Of a DNA stretch of 64,000 nucleotides, positions 51,041 to 62,978 are shown piece after piece (within the stretch, counting starts at the first letter, position 1; each line of letters begins with the position of its first letter). Source of the stretch: Cryptomeria japonica. Lineage: Eukaryota; Streptophyta; Pinopsida; Cupressales; Cupressaceae. The stretch covers positions 100,423,897-100,487,896 of the forward strand of contig NC_081407.1 in the NCBI RefSeq assembly GCF_030272615.1. Reading direction: 5' to 3'. The notes beneath the pieces are model-generated. The model was not told the DNA's origin and ran no database searches. It saw nothing but the letters and a program-made list of their open reading frames with translations. The position numbers were made by a program, and so were the translations under genes.

Positions 51041-51659
51041 AGACCTTTGCATATAAAGGCAAGGTCAAATGAAGGATTACATAGGATGTTGACAAGTGTC
51101 ATAATCTTATGCAATTGATAACCTATCACCTACATAAGGTGGATACGTGATAGTATGATAAGTCCATCAAAAGTGGGGACTTATAGTGGGAATGTTCCTA
51201 AAGTGGTCACTAAGTAAACTTAAGTGATAAGTGCAATGTAGACCTATGTGAAGACTCTAGTAGGTACAACACTTAATTACACCAACATCTAGGCCTTGCA
51301 TAATTATAATTAAATGATATCTAATCTTATTAAATAAAAAGGGGGGAACAATCAACATGAATGTCCAACTCTTCTCGAGGATTCAAGTTTGAACTAATTG
51401 ATTCCTTCCCCAAACGAAATGATCAAAATTGGAAATGGTGAATGAATACGTTCTTAGTTTATATGTCTAGGGTTACTCCCATTTTCATCCATTTTAAATA
51501 GAATGTTTGCTGAGTTAGGAAGCATGATGTACAATGAATGAGACATTTACTTCGAGATCGAGGTAGTACAAGTAATTTTTTCTCAACTGGGGAAGACTAA
51601 ATATAATAGAAGGGATGGAATCATTGAGATTATAGTTGTAGAGCTCAAGAGAAACAAAA

Positions 51660-52160
51660 AATGTAAGGTTTAAAATCTAGATGGGAAAGGGATGGTGTGT
51701 GATGCCACTATTAGTAAGGTAGAGATGGGAGAGGGACGTGAGGTCTAAAAGAGAAGTGAAAATTGTACTTGACAATCTAGAAATTCTAAGTGCTACAAGG
51801 TTGGCAAGGGACACAACATTTTCTACTACACCATCGCCTATTATTGTTGGATTCATATGGTACATATATAATCCTTATAAGCAGCATAAATTTTAAAGAT
51901 CCATGATCTTGATTGCCTTATCTAACATATCCGAATTGTAGGAGATGCCAAAACTTTCAAGCTAGACAAGGTGCCAAGCTCTATTGGAATTTGGCTAGTA
52001 AGAACATGATTGTAGGATCTATACCCCAAAATTTCAAGCTAGACATATTGCCAAGCTCACTTAGAATTGGACCATTAAGCCTATAATACAACAAGTTCAA
52101 ATCTTGAGGCTCTCATAATGTGAAGGGGAGGGAAGAGGGAACAAGTAAATCTCACTAAGG
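51660..52160 (-). pseudogene. Leucine-rich-repeat gene fragment
   Basis: The minus strand shows degenerate LRR units: LNGPILSELGNMSSLKFWGI (about 52000-52060), a following SLAPCLA-type unit in a shifted frame, and SLANLVALRISRLSSTIFTS, LLDLTSLSHLYLTNSGI at 51690-51810. The GPI.SELGN.SSLK spacing is that of plant extracellular LRR receptors. Stops and shifts exclude function. Its relation to the LRR fragment at 56125-56467 on the same strand is uncertain: that one is a C-terminus lying upstream, so two gene copies are likely. Confidence 0.7.
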
Positions 52161-52919
52161 TTAGGGTACTCCAAATGGTGCATTTGGAATAAAGCAAGTA
52201 ATATTTGGCTACTTGAGTTTGTTACTAGTGCTGACAAGTAAAGACCAAAGGTCATCAAGGGATCTTCATGAGTCCTCCTTTCTCTATTATACTTTTCTCT
52301 CCATTTGGAGAGGGTTTTTCTCTCACAAGATTTTTTTTGTCTTTTTCTCTATTTATGAGTAATTATTTGTACTAGGGTACTTAATTAGGCCTTGTTTCTA
52401 GGACCCATATATTGCATCTTTGCCTTATTTTTGTACCTCCCTAAGTTTATCTTAAGGAGGTTTTGGTGTGAATAAGGTTATGTACCTATTTGGTTCATTA
52501 TTGGGGACCTATTCACATGTTAAGTTTACTTAAGGCCTAGTAATATTTCTAGAAGTCTTAGTTTTTTACATGATATGTTATCTTATAATTTAATTTTTGT
52601 GCTGTAGAAATTTAATATTTGTGTTGAAATTATTTGGTTGATATCATAGGATTAAGACATGTAGTGATCTTGTATAATCCTATCGAGCACTACTTGCCTA
52701 TATAAGCAAGGCCTTACTTGCATATCGTATCATATTGTATTCTTGAATTGATGGAATAACATGTTCTATTATTGCAAGTCTCTCTTCTCTTGTGGAGGTT
52801 ATTTGGTGTTGTAAATTGAAGATCTTGTATGACTACTTCAATAAAATAAATGTGTTCTCATAGAATACTCTAGTTATAGAATATGTACACAAAATTATTT
52901 TTAAAAGATACTAGAAACT

Positions 52920-53800
52920 TTTAAATATATGATATTGTTAGGCGTAAAGACAAATTCCATTTTTTTTTGTAACACGCTCATAATTTGTGTGAAAATGGGA
53001 TATTGGGATAGGGTATGAACACCCAAAAAAGAATAAAGGAAGAGACAAATTTGTCAAATTTTATAGTTGCAACTATAGTGGTACACATGAATGAAAATGG
53101 TGGAATATGAAATCATAGAAAATATATGTCAACTATATGATACGATACCTCGAAGGGAAGTTATTTCATGGAACACTATGATTATAGGATATAACAATAA
53201 TGGATTTGTTGATAATTCTTTAACTTCTAATAATTGTAATCACTAGGTGTATAACTAAGTTACATTACCATTTCTAGTATCCTCCCTACTTATGTCAAAG
53301 TAGAATATATGGAATAGGGTATGGACAACCATTTAAGAATAATGGAAAGGGTTATTTTGAAAGATATTATAGTTGTAAATTCTTTGGTAGATTTTCATAA
53401 AAATGTGGAAACATAAATAAGACATGAACTATTTGAAAAAAATGGCTCAAATAAATATGGTCTCATCAATTAATATAATTTCTTGATACTCACATAATTA
53501 ATTTGTTGAAAAGGCTTTGGAAACAATCAACTAAATGTAATTGGTAGGTGTAAATCCAATTTCAACAATGTTAGCTAGAATCATTCCTACTTATGCTAAA
53601 ATGAGAGCTTTGGAAGAAGGTATATAAATTTATTAAAGCATAAAAGAAAGGAGATTTTTCTTTGATGTTGTGGCTACAATTGCCTTGGTAGACATGTACG
53701 TAAAATGTGGAAGGACAGACAAAGTATGTATACTATTTGACATAATTCATTGAAGAGATACAATATAATAGAATGTAATGAACACGAGATATTCTAAAAT
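52920..53800 (+). pseudogene. Decayed pentatricopeptide-repeat (PPR) gene
   Basis: Plus-strand translation in shifting frames shows PPR blocks about 305 bp apart: IPRREVISWNTMIIGYNNNG (about 53146-53205), VVNSLVDF followed by LFEKMAQINMVS (about 53367-53465), GVNPISTMLARIIPTYAKM with RALEEGI (about 53550-53617), and VATIALVDMYVKCGRTDKVCILFD (about 53668-53740). The order of ALVDMY.KCG, LFD.M..R.VVSWN.MI and GV.P...T is that of plant PLS-type PPR proteins, which bind organellar RNA. Stops are frequent, so it is a pseudogene. Confidence 0.82.
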
Positions 53801-55980
53801 CTGATTCACCCCATAATAGTAAATTTTGTATTATATTTACTTCCTCAAAAAATCTAAATTTAAACATCTCCAAAAAACTTGTTCAACTCTTGAGCTTAAA
53901 ACTAAGATTCCTTTCAATTATTATCAAAATTTTAGAACTTAAGATTTAACTTCCAAACTAAGTTATATACTAGAAATAAATCAATTCATAATGCTTTTCT
54001 TTAAAATATTTTTAAAGATAAAAACCTTAAATCAAACACACAAAATAAAATTATTAAATAGTAAAAAGGAAAACCAACTCTTCAAAAAGAGAAAAGGGAT
54101 CAATTAGAGAGTATCAAATCATGTGAATTTGAATCCCCTTAAAAATTATAATATTTTTCCTTTTTTTTTTATAAAACATCCCGAACTCAAATAAAATCCC
54201 AACATTATATCCATGTTTGAATCTCATTTAAATGTGCTAATATGCTTAAGCAATATAAATTAAGACTTTATTCACTTTGATTGTGAAGTTGAAATAGAGA
54301 AATTAAAGAATCCATCACATAAACAATAGCTTTAAGTCCTTAATTTTTTTTTTATCATGTTAGTGAAATCAAAAGATCCTTGTATTAAATAGCTCCCATC
54401 ATGGTGATCAATGAGTCTCTAACCACTTAAAAGTAGTATGCATCCATAGATAATGGTAAAATAGTTAGTAACTCAAATTATACACCTCAAACACCATCAA
54501 TAATTCCTCTAAAAGAATAGACCATAATATGTGATGAAGGGGCAACTCTATGTGAAGACTGGTGGAGTAGCATAACTATTTATCAAAATAGCACTCTTTG
54601 TAATATGAGGATCTAGTTGTAGAAATTTCATTTGAAGCCCTGTATATCGACATATCTATTGTTCATGTGTGTATAACCAATGATAGTGAGTATGATTCAA
54701 CCTAGAATTCATAACATTGGTCTTCATCTTACAATAATTATCAAGTAAATTCTACAATACCTGCTCCTATGCTACTTTTAAACCAAAAATTCCAGATATA
54801 TTGATGCTTGCACACATGATGTTATCAGTTATTATCTAGTTATTTGTAATATAACTCTATTTCCATGCATGATTCCTAACTTCCCGTTGAATTGCAAATG
54901 AGTATTTTTACAAAAATGACCTTCAAAAATCCTATCATAATCTAAGAGAGCATAATGTAGTTGTTAGATAAAAATTAAAAAAAAAGGCATAATTTTTGTG
55001 CACCATATATTTGGTAAGAAAGATCCTGCCATGTAATATATCTATCTATTACATTAAGATAGATTGCAAATAAAGGATCATTCAAATAGATTGCAAATGT
55101 TACATTCAAGTAGGGAACCTTGTCTACCATTCAATGTGCATGTAGAACACTCCTCACTAGCTCTCCTATTTATGAGGCAGGTGTCAACTGTCATTGATAT
55201 TTTTGTCTCCCCTCCAAAAGGCTTATGTATATTTGTATTCTACTATTTACAATTTTCTTCGAAATAATGAATATTGAATATCTTTATATTCTAATTTAGA
55301 TTTTTGATCAGTTCATAGACATTAGGTCTTAATGTAGATTTGTTGTTTATAAGAAAACCCGATATTCATAAGTTTCTTTCGTGGAAGGTCTTGGAGTTAA
55401 TGATGATTTATATTAAAGAATACTTTTAAATCAAATAAATATTGATAATAACATATCTTATATATGAAAATTAAGTATGGAATATTACAATTTAACTTAT
55501 AGAACAAGAAGAGTTTGAAACTAACAATTTCAATGATTTATATCAAAAGACAAATTAATTCTCGCCAAGTAAGGAATTGAATGTTTGCATCTCTTATTTC
55601 ATTGGGATTAATTGATGAGTAGGCATTTTAATTATTTCTATTCAATTTACATGAATGCTCTAATGTTTTGTTTCTTTGTATTGTATATCAAACATTTTGG
55701 CTATTACTATGACTTATAATTATTGAAACATCTATGTTTATGTAAACAATAATGTTAATCTAAAAAAAGGTGAAATAATAGATATCTATGTGAAATAATG
55801 TGCATTACTAAAATTCAATCAAAAGAAGAGACAAAATGAATATATATAATTGAATTAATTTTTAATATCTATTTTATTTTATTTCATACATGAAGGTACT
55901 ATATAATATGCACTATTTAAATTAATGCTTTCTATCAATAATTATGAAATAAAAACAAGAAGAAAATCCATATGCATCCA
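53801..55980. other. AT-rich spacer, no gene recognised
   Basis: Poly-A/poly-T runs and scattered short open frames only. Confidence 0.55.
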
Positions 55981-55990
55981 CACTTAGAGA

Positions 55991-56052
55991 AGAGAAGGGG
56001 AGGGAATATTTCAAGGGAAGGGTAAGGGGAAGGGGAAGGGGGGGGAGGGGAA
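55991..56052 (+). repeat. G-rich tract with quadruplex potential
   Basis: Plus strand has repeated ggg/gggg runs spaced by one to ten bases, ending in an uninterrupted run of eight or more G, in an otherwise AT-rich neighbourhood, just downstream of the LRR fragment on the other strand. Confidence 0.85.
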
Positions 56053-56124
56053 TAACTTTATTAGAACATTTTTCTTGAACATTTTGATCAAGAAAAAATA
56101 AATTCATCCATGATCTTGAAACAT

Positions 56125-56467
56125 TCATAACGATATTTTTTGTTGAAACATAATACTCCAACAACAATTGTAAAACCAAACCCAAAGATCAATCCAATCC
56201 AATTCCCACTTCCCACCACACATCTCCATCCCACTCTTCTTCACTTTAATCTTGGTCTTGTGTGAATTTTGGAGAAAGAGAAGAGGAACAACTTGTGTTG
56301 ATTTGAAGTCCACAAAGATGTGTATTGTTATAAAATGAACCACCATTGAATGTAAGAAATTGTCCTCCTATTGGTATTCTACTAGATAAACTATTATAAG
56401 ATATGTTGAAATAACTCAAATTGTTACTACTTATCAAATTGCCATTAGTTTTTCTATTCAAAGTCAT
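56125..56467 (-). pseudogene. C-terminal fragment of an LRR receptor-like protein
   Basis: Minus-strand LSYFNISYNSLSSRIPIGGQ, FLTFNGGSFYNNTHLCGLQI and then NTSCSSSLSP match the last LRR and the C-terminal cap (the NxxLCG motif) of plant LRR receptor-like proteins and kinases. After a TAG the other frames give a short Trp/Gly/Leu-rich stretch compatible with the transmembrane segment, ending near 56125. No kinase domain is seen. The upstream LRR array is missing; an LTR-like segment and element G now occupy that side. Confidence 0.82.
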
Positions 56468-56469
56468 AC

Positions 56470-56739
56470 TATATATTCTAGTTGGTTAGCACTACCGAAT
56501 CATGCAGTCGGTACACATAGAGAAGTCGATATGCACAGTCTAGTCGGTTATAGAGGAAAACAGTCACAAAATTCAGTATACACCGAGCTGTCTACTGAGT
56601 ATCTTTTTGAGACTACCGAGTAGTAAAGATGACACACTGAGTTGACATACACTGAGTGAAACGTGTTACCAGATACATTGAACCTGGACATGCATATGAA
56701 AACGTGTTACAAGATCGAGACACATCTAACCGTTATCAC
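56470..56739. other. Probable fragment of an unrelated LTR
   Basis: Rich in accgag/cggt/actgag motifs, as in the LTRs of elements A and D, and begins ttggttagcactaccg. No boundaries or duplications can be fixed. Confidence 0.35.
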
Positions 56740-57535
56740 TGTAGACACCTAAAATTATCATGTCTAATTAAATAAATATTTTATTTATTTAATTACTTTA
56801 GCCTAATTCTTCTATTAATTGAATAAATATTTATTTATTTAATTAATTCATTTATCCTCTTCTAGCCTTATTTCTCATTTAAATAAATACATTTATTTAT
56901 TTAAATTATCCTTTTCTTAAATTAAATAAATATCTTATTTAGTTAATTGATCCCACTTCTTCTATTAATTAAATAAATCTTTATTTATTTAATTAATTCA
57001 TTAGCCTTTTCTACCCATGACACATGTCATTCATCTCTTAATTCATACACTACCGACCCTTTCATTATTTTATTATTTCTTTTACCTACCCTCTAATCAT
57101 AGCCGACCTCTTTTACACCTCTCAATCTTATCCCTCCATTTCTTATAGTGTCTTCTATATAAGGAGATGCTTCCTTCATTATCAAACCCTCACTATGCAT
57201 TCAGCCCCGACTACGCTTTGCACTTTCATATGCGATCCTACTTGCAACCACATTTCCGTTCTTTGTTGAGCTCTTGTGCACATATAAAATTTGAGAGCAA
57301 ATATATCAAGCAAGATCAATGGAGATAGGAAGAATGGAGATCCAAACCCTATTGGACATGTGATGGTATAATCTTTGTGATTTCATTTGATTTGCATTGT
57401 CTTAGGTAATCTTCATATGTTATGGTGGATCTTTGTTATTGTTAGGCTAGAGTTTTATATTGCTGTTTTGTAAAACAATTTGGAGAATAACCTTGTGCAG
57501 CTAGGATTTTGGACACAAAATCAAGATCTTGGAGA

Positions 57536-58370
57536 GATTTGATCATATCTCACAAACGGCTTGGAAATTTTGTAGCAAATTGTTTTTGCAGGTTGAAGAA
57601 AGTATCAAGAGCCCTCAATTAAAAATTCATAATTTTTGGAGCACATTTTTCATTTTCTATGAATTTTTTATGATTTTTCATAAAAAATTAATTTTGAGAG
57701 CAAATGAGAATTTTTTTTGCATTTTCTTACATTTTTGGAAATCTCTCATAATTATACACAGGATCTATTCTTTGTGATTTTAATTTTGATGCAAAATATT
57801 TCCCTTAAAATCAGATCTTTAAAAATTAGGGTTTTTCCTTATTTTGATTAGATCTCACAAACGGCTTCGAATTTGGGCATAAATTTTTTTTTGAAGGTTA
57901 GGAAATTAATCAGAAGGATTCAGTAAAAATTTCAGATCTTTTGGATCAAATGTTCATTTTATATGAATTTTTTATGCTTTTTCATAAAAAATTAATTTTG
58001 AGTTGTCGGATTTTATTACATTTTTGGAAATCTATTAGAATTATACACAGGATATGTTCTTTTTGATTTTAAATTTGATGCAAAATCATTCCTCAAAAAT
58101 TGGATCTTTGAAAATTAGGGTTTCGCATTATTTTACTCATATCTCACAAACTGCTTGGATTTGTTGTAGAAATTTTTTTATGCAGGTTTGGAAGACCATC
58201 ATGAATCTCTAGTAAAAATTTCAGATTTGTTGGATGGATTTTGCATTTTATATGAGTTTTTTTATGATTTTTCATAAAAAATTAATTTTTGGAGCAAATT
58301 AGCAAATTTTTTTGATTTTCTTACATTTCTGGAAATCTCTTGAAATTTTACAGGTGGTCTTTTTTTATGA
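57536..58370 (+). repeat. Three ~300-bp tandem repeats in the LTR/leader of G
   Basis: Units start near 57540, 57848 and 58136. Each contains atatctcacaaacggcttgg, tttttatgatttttcataaaaaattaattttg, cttacatttttggaaatctct.. and attatacacaggat, with substitutions and small indels. Confidence 0.92.
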
Positions 58371-59933
58371 TGAATTAGATCTTTGAATTGGTCAACAAAA
58401 TGCATTGTTGAAGGCCCCTATTTCACAAAGTTTTTTGGATCTAAAATTTACCTAACTTGTGTGCTTGCAGGAAGGGGTGATTATTTCAAACAATCCAAAC
58501 TACTAATAGATCTTTGTTGTAGGACCTTGGCAATGGTTTTTAACCTTTCATTGTGTGTCTTGTTTTCATAGATTAGCAAACACTTCAATTGGTGCACTGA
58601 AATTGAACCATTGTCTTTTGTGTCTTGAGCAATAGGCTCTTTTTGTTTCATCTTTAGAGGGCCTGTCTCCCCGTGTGGTCATTAGGACTACTAGTGAGGA
58701 GAGAATGACCCAAGTGGTAGCAAAAGAAATGCCATCTTCTTCCAAACCACTATAAATAATTGTATTCATGGTGAAAACTATGGATAACGTGTGCTGATTA
58801 GTTCATACTGACACTATGTCTCCCCATAAACCCGTTTGATCAAATTTATTTGATCATTTGTAGGGCGTAACCCCTACCGGATGGGATCCTTCTATATTTA
58901 CAGAGCTGAAAGTGCCGCATGTATGGCCACATGAGCGGATGCCCTTACTAGCACTTTTTTGTTTTAGAAGCCAAAATCCTTCTAGTTGTTGGGGCGTTAG
59001 GTCGGACCTCTGGTAGTGGCCCACACACATACGGTTCTTAGTAGAGATACAAAGTTCGCCATGAGGAGTTTTCATGGGGACTGATGCTTGGCTGCCTTGA
59101 GAAGTGAGTGCCGAGGGTGGAGCCACTGGGGTCGAGCATCTAAGTATCCACTCTGAATAGCGTAGCCTCAGGGGAAACTCCATGTGGGATCAACAACTAT
59201 TGTCTTGGCTAGCCATAAAAATTGTGCTTGTCTTATTTTGAACAATCAAACATTCAAGACCAAACATTGAAACATTATGTCTTTTGTGTCTTCAAGTGTG
59301 TGCAAAACAATTTTACATCAAACAACACACTTTTTTTTGAGTCATTTTGAGTCTAAACACTTGCAAACATTGAGTCTTCATCAACATTGTGTCCTCTTGT
59401 CATGAAAAACAATCAAAAATTCAGATTTGGTCACAACAAAACAACTTCACAAATTGGAAAAATTTACAGTCCAACAAACAAGAGCAATCAGTTTCAAAAT
59501 TCTTGAGCTTCCTAAGCTATCTCTTCAGGTTTTCATCTAGCATTCAACCTATTTTTGGGTCTCACAAAGTCCATCATTGCTTTATACCTTACATTACATT
59601 CACATTTATCTAAACTTGAGTCAAAAGGTCGCTTGTCCTCATCATACTTTGTAAACATAGTACATACAACAACATTTTGCTAAGTGGTCCCTCATCAAGG
59701 TCTATCACCTTTGGGTCTCATTTGGTCTTACTTAGAGTCAAGGTCAACTTACCTCATCAAGAGAAACTATCATCTCTTTGGAAGCCACACCTACTCTACT
59801 ACATACATACTTGGTCTTACACTTTGGACATTGCAAGTACACCTCAGATTCATTTACATTCCATCCAACTCTTGGTCTTCCATACTCTTTCCATTTTCAT
59901 CTAGTCTCACACATCTTGGTCAATACCTAGTTC
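58371..59933 (+). other. Leader of element G
   Basis: Non-coding. 58850-59200 is a GC-richer patch (ggcgtaacccctaccggatgg... to ...ggggaaactccatg) unlike the AT-rich flanks. The rest is rich in cattcaag/aaacattg strings. Confidence 0.6.
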
Positions 59934-62090
59934 ATGGTTGAAACCCGTTCCCAAAAATCCAGGAGAGAAACTAAAGACACTCAAGAGTCCGCAATCATGA
60001 GTGTCTATGAGTATGACAATGATGTCCTTTTCAATTCTGATCATAACACATTACCTAACATGGATGCTTATAGAAACATTCCAAATGTTGAGAACATGGA
60101 CACTACAAACAACAATGATATACACAATGACAATATGGACAACATTTCAGTACATTCAACAGAAGTGGAAGACTCCATTATGGATCCCCATTTCAAGCGA
60201 TTGGTTGAGGAAATAATAAGGAGAGATAGACAATATTTCTTAAAAGTGATGGCACATAGTGGAGCCAAGATCCCTCATGATTTTGACATGTCTCAAATAA
60301 TGGAAAATCGACCTTTGCAACAATCTCACTCCAACATGGATCAAAGGAGGCCTAATGGTGGAGGCAATAGAGGACCACCTCTTGTGCCTGAATCACCATC
60401 ATCTTTGTTTCAAAAACCAAAGGTCCCATACACACATGGTCAAGCATATGATACTCACCTTCACAGACCATTATGGAAGTCTTATGCAAAAAAATATGCT
60501 CAATCACATACCAATGCTAAGGATCAACCACCAAAGCAATTGGATATTCAAAGGCATGCTCAAAATTTGGACACAAGGAAACCCTGCGTCAAATTTGGGG
60601 CCAACACACTAGAACAAACTCATGACATGCCTATAGAGTATGGTATACATGGACAAAGAAGATATTCCATTCCTCACTATGACTCTATACCAAGTGGTCC
60701 TTATACGCATACACAACATCATTATAGACCTCCTCCATATGAACAGGTGTATGATCAATACCATCCATATATGCAACATGCTCCTCCTCCAAACATTGGT
60801 TAAGGCATGGGGTATGGTTCAAGAAGTCGGTCTCTACCTAAGAAGAATTTGGAACAACAAATCAAGGACTTACAAAAGAAAATGGAGGACATAAATACAC
60901 CGAAGCCAACATACACAATGAGAGACATATGTCCTTATCCATTTGACAAGAGCATTCCAATGCCTCCATTTCCTACACACTTTGTGACACCTAAGTTTGA
61001 TAAGTATAGAGGAAAAGGGGATCCTAAGGCACACATAAGACAGTTTTTCACAGCTTGCATTGAGGTAGCAACAAAAGAGACATATTTGATGAGATTATTC
61101 CCACAAAGCTTAGGTGATCAAGCTATGGAATGGTTCTCTCAACTTCCACCTAGTATTAATTCATGGGGTGACTTAGCAGAGGCATTTATCCAACGTTTCT
61201 CCTACAACATAGAGACAAACATATCAGTCACTACTTTGTGCAACACCAAGCAAAAAGATGGAGAGTCTTTTTCATCATTTTGACAAAGATGGAGGAATCT
61301 AGATAGCAGGTGCTCTTGTGAAATTCCACAAAAACAAATGGTAGAGATGTTCACCCAAAATGTTAACAAGGACATTGGCCATGATCTAGGGAAAGCTTGT
61401 TTGTCCACCTTCAAAGACGTCATTGAAAAAGGCTTAGCAACAGAGAAGGTCCTAGTTGAACAAGGAGTCATTAAGATATTTAAGGAAAACAAAGATGACT
61501 TTAAAGGAAAAGACAAGCCAATATTTTGGAACAAAAACAAGAACACAGTCAATGATGGTGTTGTTGATGCCAATACAGTGCGACCCAAAATCATTTTTTC
61601 GAGATCAAGCTCTACAAACAACCAAGTGAATACTCAAACAACTTCTAGATCACGAAGGAAGTACACCCCATTGGGAGAACCACTTGAGTCAGTTTTCAAG
61701 AAGCTAGTGGCAAACAAAGTAATCACAGTTCCAGATTTTCCTCCATATGAACCAAAGGTCAAACCAAATTGGTGGAATGATGATGAGTATTGCAAATTTC
61801 ACAAGAGCAAGGGACATAAAACAGGGAATTGCCATCGACTGAAGAACATCATACAAGATCTCATTGATAGATGTGACATTGAGATTGAAGGACATTCCTC
61901 CAATCAAGAACATGAGATGTTTAAGGAACCATTCCCAAAACATGACAAGGGAAAAGGTAAAGGCACAGATGACCAAACCAACTATACAAGAGCATCCTAT
62001 AACTATGATTCAACTATCAATCACATTTCAATGGATAATTATGTCTCTACTATTATCATCAAGGACAAAACCCCTGAGAATTCTACCTAG
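59934..62090 (+). pseudogene. Element G gag (single frame, interrupted by stops)
   Basis: ATG 59934 opens MVETRSQKSRRETKD, a common start for plant gypsy gag. The N-terminal half is Asn/Asp- and then His/Pro/Tyr-rich. The retrotransposon gag domain lies at about 61000-61340 (FDKYRGKGDPKAHIRQFF, AMEWFSQLPPSINSWGDL, FIQRFS). A Cys/His motif CKFHKSKGHKTGNCHRLKN (about 61792-61848) stands in for a zinc knuckle. In-frame stops are TAA 60801-60803, TGA 61281-61283 and TAG 62088-62090; there are no frameshifts over 2.1 kb. Confidence 0.9.
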
Positions 62091-62978
62091 AGACCCAAGA
62101 TCATTCTGAAAGGAATTGGATCTTCTTTCGAACCTACCTTTGAATGTCATGTTACAACCCGTCGAGGTAAATTCACTTTGCAAGGTGCTCCAGCCAAAAA
62201 CACCGCTTCCTCATCAACCAAGCCTGAGTATGACCTTGTAGAACAATTAGGGAAGACACCCGCACTCATCTCCATCCTTGAGCTCTTACGCATATCCCCC
62301 ACACATAAAGCCATTCTTGACAAAACTTTGAGAGACACTGCCATTCCTACTGATCTAAATGTGGACTAGTTTTAAGCCATGGTGGGATACCTTTCCATTC
62401 CACACTCTCTTACATTCACAGAAGCCGATGACGCCTCCGTAAGTCAGCCACATAATGCACCTTTACACATCGAAGCCTTCCTACACAAACATTGAATAAA
62501 ACGAGTCCTGATAGATGGAGGAGCAGGTCTAAACATTTGTACATTGAGCACTATTAAACAATTGGGATATTCCGATAAAGCTGTAAATGCTACAAACAAA
62601 ATTACCATCAAGGCATATGATGATGAAGAGTGTTCATCCAAAGGCACAGTCACCTTACCTCTCAGAGTTGGGCCAGTTACAAAAGATGTGGTTTGTCAAG
62701 TCCTAGACCTAGATCTTACATACAACATATTGCTAGGACATCCATGGATTCATGAGATGAGTGCAGTCCCTTCTACATATCATCGATGTATCAAGTTTCC
62801 ACACAATGGAGTTGAAGTGACCATAAAAGGTGATCCAAATCCATTCATATATTGCAACAATTTGCGCCATAGATCGGAAATAACAATCCCAGTCAATCAA
62901 GAAGTTGTTCCATCTTCAACATATGTGGATCCAGAATCCTTGAAAGCTTCTACATCCAAACAAACAGAGATCAAATAA
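62091..62978 (+). pseudogene. Element G aspartic protease region
   Basis: Continues the gag frame. After the spacer LVEQLGKTPALISILELLRI come stops TAG 62367, TAA 62373 and TGA 62493. The retropepsin-like domain follows: VLIDGGAGLNICTLSTIKQL (62505-62564), with D-G-G rather than D-S-G as in several plant gypsy lineages, then ILLGHPWIHEMSAVPSTYHR (about 62728-62787), a family-typical second half, and IKFPHNGVEVTI. It ends at TAA 62976-62978. The domain itself is complete from its DGGAG motif onward. Confidence 0.88.
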
